Source of the DNA: Pseudomonas gingeri
Lineage (GTDB): Bacteria; Pseudomonadota; Gammaproteobacteria; Pseudomonadales; Pseudomonadaceae
NCBI RefSeq assembly: GCF_013385635.1
Contig: NZ_JACAPR010000013.1
Span: 422,633-486,632 of the forward strand
Length of the DNA stretch: 64,000 bases
Direction of reading: 5' to 3'
The translations under genes were made by a program, and so were the position numbers. Positions 59,687-64,000 of this stretch are shown piece after piece. The notes under the pieces are model-generated. The model did not search any database, was not told the DNA's origin, and saw nothing but the letters and a program-made list of their open reading frames with translations. Numbering within the stretch: the first letter of the stretch is position 1; each line of letters opens with the position of its first letter.

Positions 59687-60655
59687 ATGCCTGTTTTCCC
59701 CGGTCTGGTTGCGATCCTGGCCTACGACGGCCTCTGCACCTTCGAGTTCGGTATTGCCGTGGAGATCTTCGGCCTGCCGCGTCCGGAGTTCGATTTCCCC
59801 TGGTATGAGCACCGCATCGTCGGCGTCGACCCCGGCCCGATGCGCGCCATGGGCGGGATACAGGTGCTGGCCGACGGCGGCCTGGAAACGCTGAAGGATG
59901 CCCGTACGCTGATCGTGCCCGGCTGGCGCAGCCGCAGCGAGCCGCCGCCCGCCGCACTGCTCGAAGCCCTGCAACGGGCCCATGCCCGCGGCACGCGGAT
60001 CGTCTCGATCTGTTCCGGGGTTTTCGTGCTGGCCGCCGCCGGGTTGTTGAATGACCGCCAGGCGACCACCCACTGGCGATACGCGCAGGAACTCGCCGAA
60101 CGCTTCCCCGCCATCGAGGTGAATCCCGACGTGTTGTACGTCGATTCCGGGCAGGTCATCACCTCGGCCGGCAGCGCAGCCGGGATCGATGCCTGCCTGC
60201 ACCTGGTGGCCCGGGACTTCGGCACCCAGGTCGCCAATACCGTGGCCCGGCGACTGGTAATGTCACCCCAGCGCACCGGCGGCCAGGCGCAGTTCATTCC
60301 CGCACCGGTCGGCCGGACACCACGCAATGATCTGTCGCGGGTCATGCAGTGGGCCCGTGAACGCTTGCATGAGCCGCTGGAAGTGCGCCAGCTCGCCAGC
60401 GAGGCGGCCATGAGCGAACGCACCTTCCTGCGCCGGTTCAGCGAAGCCACCGGCATCACCCCCAAGGCCTGGCTGCAGCACGAACGGCTGGCCAGGGCCC
60501 GGGAATTGCTGGAAAGTGGCAGCGAAAGCAGTGATCGTATCGCCGAGCGATGCGGTTATCGCTCCGTCGAAAGTTTCCGCGTGGCGTTTCGCGGTCTGGT
60601 GGGGCTACCCCCGTCGGTTTATCGCGAACGCTTCGGGCAGGCACAAAAATCTTGA
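59687..60655 (+). CDS. ftrA: GlxA/FtrA family AraC-type transcriptional regulator
   Basis: The 322-residue protein joins an N-terminal DJ-1/PfpI (class I amidotransferase-like) domain, with the nucleophile-elbow Cys109 in IVSICSGVFVLAAAGLL, to a C-terminal AraC double HTH (LEVRQLASEAAMSERTFLRRFSEATGITPKAWLQHERLARARELL and SSDRIAERCGYRSVESFRVAFRGLVGLPPSVYRERF). This is the FtrA/GlxA layout. It is divergent from the rhodanese gene, which is its probable target, and is followed after 22 bases by a LysE-type exporter gene that may be part of the same unit. Confidence 0.9.
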   Translation: MPVFPGLVAILAYDGLCTFEFGIAVEIFGLPRPEFDFPWYEHRIVGVDPGPMRAMGGIQVLADGGLETLKDARTLIVPGWRSRSEPPPAALLEALQRAHARGTRIVSICSGVFVLAAAGLLNDRQATTHWRYAQELAERFPAIEVNPDVLYVDSGQVITSAGSAAGIDACLHLVARDFGTQVANTVARRLVMSPQRTGGQAQFIPAPVGRTPRNDLSRVMQWARERLHEPLEVRQLASEAAMSERTFLRRFSEATGITPKAWLQHERLARARELLESGSESSDRIAERCGYRSVESFRVAFRGLVGLPPSVYRERFGQAQKS

Positions 60656-60677
60656 ACAGCACCGAGACATCTACCCC

Positions 60678-61319
60678 ATGGATACCCCGAACCTGATGTA
60701 TGCCGGCCCCCTGATTTCCCTTGCCCTGCTCTGGGCCGTCGCCGTGGTGACCCCCGGGCCGAACTTCTTCACCACCGCCCAGTTCGCCGCCGGCAACTCG
60801 CGCAAGCATGGCGTGGCCTGTGCTCTGGGTGTCGCTACCGGCACGGTGCTTTGGGGCCTGGCCGGTGGTCTGGGGATCAAGTCGCTGTTTACCGCGGCAC
60901 CAGCCCTGTACCTGGTGCTGAAGATCGCCGGCGGCGCTTACCTGGTCTATCTCGGCGTGAAGCTGTTCCTGCGCCGACAGCCAGCGGTGGGCGGGCAGCA
61001 GCCCACCCTCGCCGAGCCGCGCCGTAGCTTGCGTTACGCCTATATGCGCGGCCTGCTGGGTAATATGACCAATCCCAAGTCGGCGCTGTTTGTCGCCACG
61101 ATCTTTGCCACCACCATGCCCAGTTCACCGCCGGCGCCGTTGCTGGCGATGGCCGTCGCAACCATGGCGAGCCTGTCCTTCTGCTGGTACTGCAGCGTCG
61201 CCCTGGTGTTTGCCAGCACGCGTATGTCAGCGTTCTACAGCCGCTGCCGCAAGGGCCTGGACCGTTTCGCGGGCACCTGCTACCTGCTGTTCGGCGCCCA
61301 CCTGATGGCCAATCGCTGA
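60678..61319 (+). CDS. LysE family amino acid/metabolite exporter
   Basis: The 213-residue protein has the LysE/RhtB fold of about six helices, with LLWAVAVVTPGPNFFTTAQFAAGNSRKHGVACALGVATG at the N-terminus and RSLRYAYMRGLLGNMTNPKSALFVATIFA in the middle. It should export an amino acid or related metabolite. The ATG at 60678 follows the ftrA stop by 22 bases, suggesting co-transcription; longer in-frame starts would overlap ftrA. It converges with the flavin reductase gene with a single base between stops. Confidence 0.88.
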   Translation: MDTPNLMYAGPLISLALLWAVAVVTPGPNFFTTAQFAAGNSRKHGVACALGVATGTVLWGLAGGLGIKSLFTAAPALYLVLKIAGGAYLVYLGVKLFLRRQPAVGGQQPTLAEPRRSLRYAYMRGLLGNMTNPKSALFVATIFATTMPSSPPAPLLAMAVATMASLSFCWYCSVALVFASTRMSAFYSRCRKGLDRFAGTCYLLFGAHLMANR

Positions 61320-61320
61320 G

Positions 61321-61923
61321 TCAGGGCCGCAGCCGCTCGCCATCCACCGCGTCGCCGATCTTCAGGAAATGTCCGCCGGCAACGTGGTGCAAGGTACGCA
61401 AGGCGTCATGCCCTTCGAAATGCCAGCGCCCGTCGCTGAACACCCGTGAGTCGGCCTGGGCCGCGATCACTTCGGCGAGGAACAGATCGTACTGTTCGTG
61501 ATTGCGCGGCTCCGGCAGCAGCCGGCACTCCAGCCAGGCCACGCAGCCTTCCAGCATCGGCGCGGTGATCTTCTCGCCGACGAAGGTTTCCAGGCCGTAG
61601 GCGTCGAACTTGTCGCGACTGTGGCTCTGGGTCAGCTCAAGACCGGAGGTGGTGCCCACGGTCTGGACGATATCGGCCTGGGCGACACAGGGCACGTTCA
61701 CCACAAAAGTACCGGAGGCTTCCAGCAGGCGCCGGGTCCAGGTCGACTTGTCGACCACCACCGCGATCTTCGGCGGCTCGAAATCCAGCGGCATGGCCCA
61801 GGCGGCTGCCATGATATTGCGCTGGCCGTCGTGGGCGGCGCTGACCAGCACGGTCGGGCCGTGGTTGAGCAGGCGGTAGGCTTTGGACAGCGGCACGGCA
61901 AGACGATAGGCAGCGGCGGACAT
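61321..61923 (-). CDS. Flavin reductase family protein
   Basis: This 200-residue protein has the split-barrel FMN-binding fold of flavin reductases (GPTVLVSAAHDGQRNIMAAAWAMPLDFEPPKIAVVVDKSTWTRRLLEASGTFVVNVPC). The phosphate-binding Ser/Thr positions of the barrel are present. It binds FMN and may supply reduced flavin or act as a small oxidoreductase. AGGAATCC precedes the ATG at 61923. A long in-frame extension upstream would run across the divergent alkylation-response promoter and is not credible. Confidence 0.85.
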   Translation of the reverse strand: MSAAAYRLAVPLSKAYRLLNHGPTVLVSAAHDGQRNIMAAAWAMPLDFEPPKIAVVVDKSTWTRRLLEASGTFVVNVPCVAQADIVQTVGTTSGLELTQSHSRDKFDAYGLETFVGEKITAPMLEGCVAWLECRLLPEPRNHEQYDLFLAEVIAAQADSRVFSDGRWHFEGHDALRTLHHVAGGHFLKIGDAVDGERLRP

Positions 61924-62031
61924 GAGCGAGGATTCCTGACAAGGGTACAGAGGGAGCATCCTAGGCGAGCGCGCCGGGGAAGCACAGCCCCCTCGATCAG
62001 GGCAGCGGCGCATTTCTGGCCCAGGCCTGCC

Positions 62032-62054
62032 AATTCGACCGCAAGAGTCGGAGT
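62032..62054 (+). promoter_or_regulatory. Ada-box element before 2OG-Fe(II) oxygenase
   Basis: AAT-TCGACC-GCAA at 62032-62044 fits the Ada box AAT-N6-GCAA of E. coli, and the following bases GAGTCGGAGT extend a 23-base match to the element before ada (two differences). It ends 61 bases before the oxygenase start codon. Confidence 0.75.
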
Positions 62055-62115
62055 GTCCGCGCCCCGTCAGCTCGCCAGACTGCCGGTTCCGCAGACAGTT
62101 CGAGGCCACCTCATC

Positions 62116-62817
62116 ATGCATAGCCGAATACGCGCCCTGGATTGGCAGGCGATCCGCGACGACCTGAACCAGCAAGGCAACGCGCTGTTGCCCAGCCTGC
62201 TCAGTTCCGAAGAGTGCCAGGAGCTGGCGGCCCTTTACCCGCGCAAGGAGGTATTTCGTTCGCGGGTGGTCATGGCCCGCCATGGTTTCGGCCAGGGTGA
62301 ATACCAGTACTTCGCCTACCCGTTGCCGGACTCCGTGCAGCAACTGCGCACGGCGCTTTATCCGCCGCTGGCGCTGATCGCCAATGACTGGAACCAGCGC
62401 ATGCAGGTCGCCACTATCTTTCCCGTGACCCACCAGGCGCTGCTCCAGCATTGCCATGAAGCCGGCCAGCAACGTCCCACACCGCTACTGCTGCAATATG
62501 ACGCCGGGGACTACAACTGCCTGCATCAGGACCTGTATGGCGAGCAGGTGTTTCCCCTACAGGTGGCGATACTGCTGTCACGACCGGGAGAGGATTTCAG
62601 CGGCGGCGAGTTCGTCCTGACCGAACAACGTCCGCGCATGCAGAGCCGCCCACAGGTGGCACCGCTGAAACAGGGCGACGCACTGATCTTTGCCGTGTCG
62701 CAACGACCGGTGCAGGGCAGTCGCGGTTCCTATCGGGTCAATATGCGCCATGGCGTCAGCCGCGTGTACACGGGACGGCGCCATACCCTGGGCATCATCT
62801 TTCATGACGCCACCTGA
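62116..62817 (+). CDS. 2OG-Fe(II) oxygenase, probable AlkB-like alkylation repair partner
   Basis: The 233-residue protein has the double-stranded beta-helix of 2-oxoglutarate/iron oxygenases. Iron ligands are His137 and Asp139 in NCLHQDLYGEQ and His212 in NMRHGVSRV; Arg216 or Arg221-222 in SRVYTGRRHTLG should bind 2-oxoglutarate. QYDAGDYNCLHQD resembles the AlkB-type entry to the metal site. It shares an Ada-box element with the downstream ada gene at identical distance, which supports a role in the adaptive response to DNA alkylation. Direct homology to AlkB is not clear from motifs alone, so a protein or small-molecule substrate remains possible. Confidence 0.8.
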   Translation: MHSRIRALDWQAIRDDLNQQGNALLPSLLSSEECQELAALYPRKEVFRSRVVMARHGFGQGEYQYFAYPLPDSVQQLRTALYPPLALIANDWNQRMQVATIFPVTHQALLQHCHEAGQQRPTPLLLQYDAGDYNCLHQDLYGEQVFPLQVAILLSRPGEDFSGGEFVLTEQRPRMQSRPQVAPLKQGDALIFAVSQRPVQGSRGSYRVNMRHGVSRVYTGRRHTLGIIFHDAT

Positions 62818-62838
62818 CATCCTGCTCGCAGGCAGTAG

Positions 62839-62861
62839 AATTCAACCGCAAGACTCGGAGT
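62839..62861 (+). promoter_or_regulatory. Ada-box element before ada
   Basis: AAT-TCAACC-GCAA at 62839-62851 fits AAT-N6-GCAA, followed by GACTCGGAGT. It differs from the element at 62032 at only two of 23 positions and also ends exactly 61 bases before its start codon. Confidence 0.78.
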
Positions 62862-62922
62862 TTTCCGATCTCGCCGCGCCCCTAAGCTGAGCGAGAGCTG
62901 AACCTTCCGACAGGAGAGCACC

Positions 62923-63987
62923 ATGAATACGTCGACCCAGACAACACCCGTGGAAAACGATCCGCGCTGGCAGGCCGTGCTGGCGCGCGATGCCAATGCC
63001 GATGGCGAGTTCGTCTATGGCGTGCGCACCACGGGCGTGTATTGCCGGCCCAGCAGCAGCGCCCGCCGACCCAGGCCGGAGAATGTCGAGTTTTTCGACA
63101 CCGCCGAGCAAGCCGAGGCCGCCGGTTATCGGCCCAGCCGCCGCGCCGCCGCCGACCAGACCTCGACCAATGAGCAGCACGTGGCCCTGGTGACACGGGC
63201 CTGCCAGTTGATCGAGGCGTCGGACAGCGCATTGTCGCTCACCCCCCTGGCGGAACAGCTTGGCCTGAGCCCGTTCCATTTCCACCGGGTGTTCAAGGCC
63301 GTCACCGGCCTGACACCCAAGGCCTACGCGGCGGCCCATCGCGCCGGCAGACTGCGCACGCAACTGGCCCGCGGCGGTTCGGTCACCGAGGCGCTGTACG
63401 AGGCTGGCTTCAATGCCAGCAGCCGTTTCTACGAAACCTCCAACGGCGTACTGGGCATGAAACCCTCCGACTATCGCGCCGGCGGTACCAATACCGCTAT
63501 CCGCTTCGCCATCGGCCAGTGCTCCCTCGGCGCGATCCTGGTGGCACAGAGCGAGCGCGGCGTTTGCGCGATCCTGCTCGGCGACGACCCGGACGTGCTG
63601 GCCAGGGATCTGCAGGACAAGTTTCCCCAGGCTCACTTCATCGGTGGCGACAGCGGATTCGAGCAACTGGTGGCCAAGGTGGTGGGTTTTATCGAGGCAC
63701 CGGCCATCGGCCTCGACCTGCCGCTGGACCTGCGCGGCACGGCCTTTCAGGAGCGGGTCTGGCAGGCCTTGCGCAGTATTCCGGTGGGCAGCACCGCGAG
63801 TTATGCCGAGATTGCCCGGATGATCGGCGCACCGACCTCCTTCCGTGCAGTGGCCCAGGCCTGCGGCGCCAACAGCCTGGCGGTGGCGATCCCCTGCCAT
63901 CGGGTGGTACGCAGCGATGGCGGGTTGTCCGGTTATCGCTGGGGCGTGGAACGCAAGCGGCAGTTGCTGGAGCGCGAGGCCCGCTGA
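62923..63987 (+). CDS. ada: Ada: methyltransferase and regulator, with degenerate zinc sensor domain
   Basis: The 354-residue protein has the normal Ada order: N-Ada sensor (residues 1-78), AraC-type HTH (about 85-185) and C-terminal O6-methylguanine-DNA methyltransferase with the acceptor Cys325 in AVAIPCHRVV. In the N-terminal domain the usual four zinc cysteines are CRPSC and RPCKRC. Here they read CRPSS and RPSRRA, so only Cys41, the position that accepts methyl groups from phosphotriesters, is kept; the other three are Ser45, Ser72 and Ala75. The frame is intact. DNA repair at O6-guanine should work, while metal-dependent sensing should not. CAGGAG precedes the ATG. Confidence 0.93.
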   Translation: MNTSTQTTPVENDPRWQAVLARDANADGEFVYGVRTTGVYCRPSSSARRPRPENVEFFDTAEQAEAAGYRPSRRAAADQTSTNEQHVALVTRACQLIEASDSALSLTPLAEQLGLSPFHFHRVFKAVTGLTPKAYAAAHRAGRLRTQLARGGSVTEALYEAGFNASSRFYETSNGVLGMKPSDYRAGGTNTAIRFAIGQCSLGAILVAQSERGVCAILLGDDPDVLARDLQDKFPQAHFIGGDSGFEQLVAKVVGFIEAPAIGLDLPLDLRGTAFQERVWQALRSIPVGSTASYAEIARMIGAPTSFRAVAQACGANSLAVAIPCHRVVRSDGGLSGYRWGVERKRQLLEREAR

Positions 63988-64000
63988 CACGACAAGGTCG

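Overview
The window is a stretch of GC-rich chromosome from a Pseudomonas, most probably of the P. fluorescens group. The evidence is the density of Pseudomonas gene families, the intergenic REP elements of the type TGTAGGAGCSGGCTTGCC paired with their inverse, and the close match of several gene orders to P. aeruginosa loci recalled from general knowledge (PA0877-PA0886, PA0436-PA0444, PA2662-PA2663, PA0061/PA0062). I see no tRNA, rRNA, CRISPR array, insertion sequence or prophage.

Layout. 0-6 kb: small CMD, ABM and cupin proteins; an orphan harpin with a lytic transglycosylase domain, preceded by an exact HrpL-type promoter; a ppyR-nnrS nitric-oxide operon preceded by three NorR-type sites; and a divergent NmrA/HxlR pair. 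6-16 kb: a complete itaconate catabolism operon (ich, IVD-like acyl-CoA dehydrogenase, MmgE/PrpD protein, ict, ccl, dctPQM) divergent from its LysR regulator, then transaldolase. 17-22 kb: LLM oxidoreductase, DHA2 exporter, and an MHYT-GGDEF-EAL protein (MucR type). 22-26 kb: a tetritol-type sugar locus (rpiB homologue, solute-binding protein, EltD-type dehydrogenase, DhaL) that lacks the transporter core and DhaK. 26-35 kb: VOC protein, a broken LysR gene, LysR/DHA2 and MerR/ene-reductase regulatory pairs, phospholipase D-like protein, HD hydrolase, DUF1275 protein.

35-44.7 kb: an L-amino-acid-oxidase-like flavoenzyme overlapping a 2-oxo acid decarboxylase, a His-rich periplasmic TPR-type protein, a Cys-rich secreted protein, a tyrosinase overlapping a DUF2182 membrane protein, and two tandem PA0061/PA0062-type lipoproteins. 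44.9-50.7 kb: a three-gene RND efflux operon with overlapping genes. 50.8-59.1 kb: a full reductive pyrimidine degradation locus (hyuC-type amidohydrolase and NCS1 transporter on one side; dihydropyrimidinase, PydX, PreA on the other; RutR-like TetR at the end), with an AT-rich 0.5-kb control region in the middle. 59-64 kb: rhodanese/FtrA pair, LysE exporter, flavin reductase, and an alkylation-response pair (2OG-Fe(II) oxygenase and Ada) that share an Ada-box element at identical spacing from their start codons. The Ada protein has lost three of the four zinc-binding cysteines of its sensor domain.

The most useful new observations are regulatory: the hrp box in front of the orphan harpin, the triple NorR-type site in front of ppyR-nnrS, and the duplicated Ada box joined to a degenerate Ada sensor.
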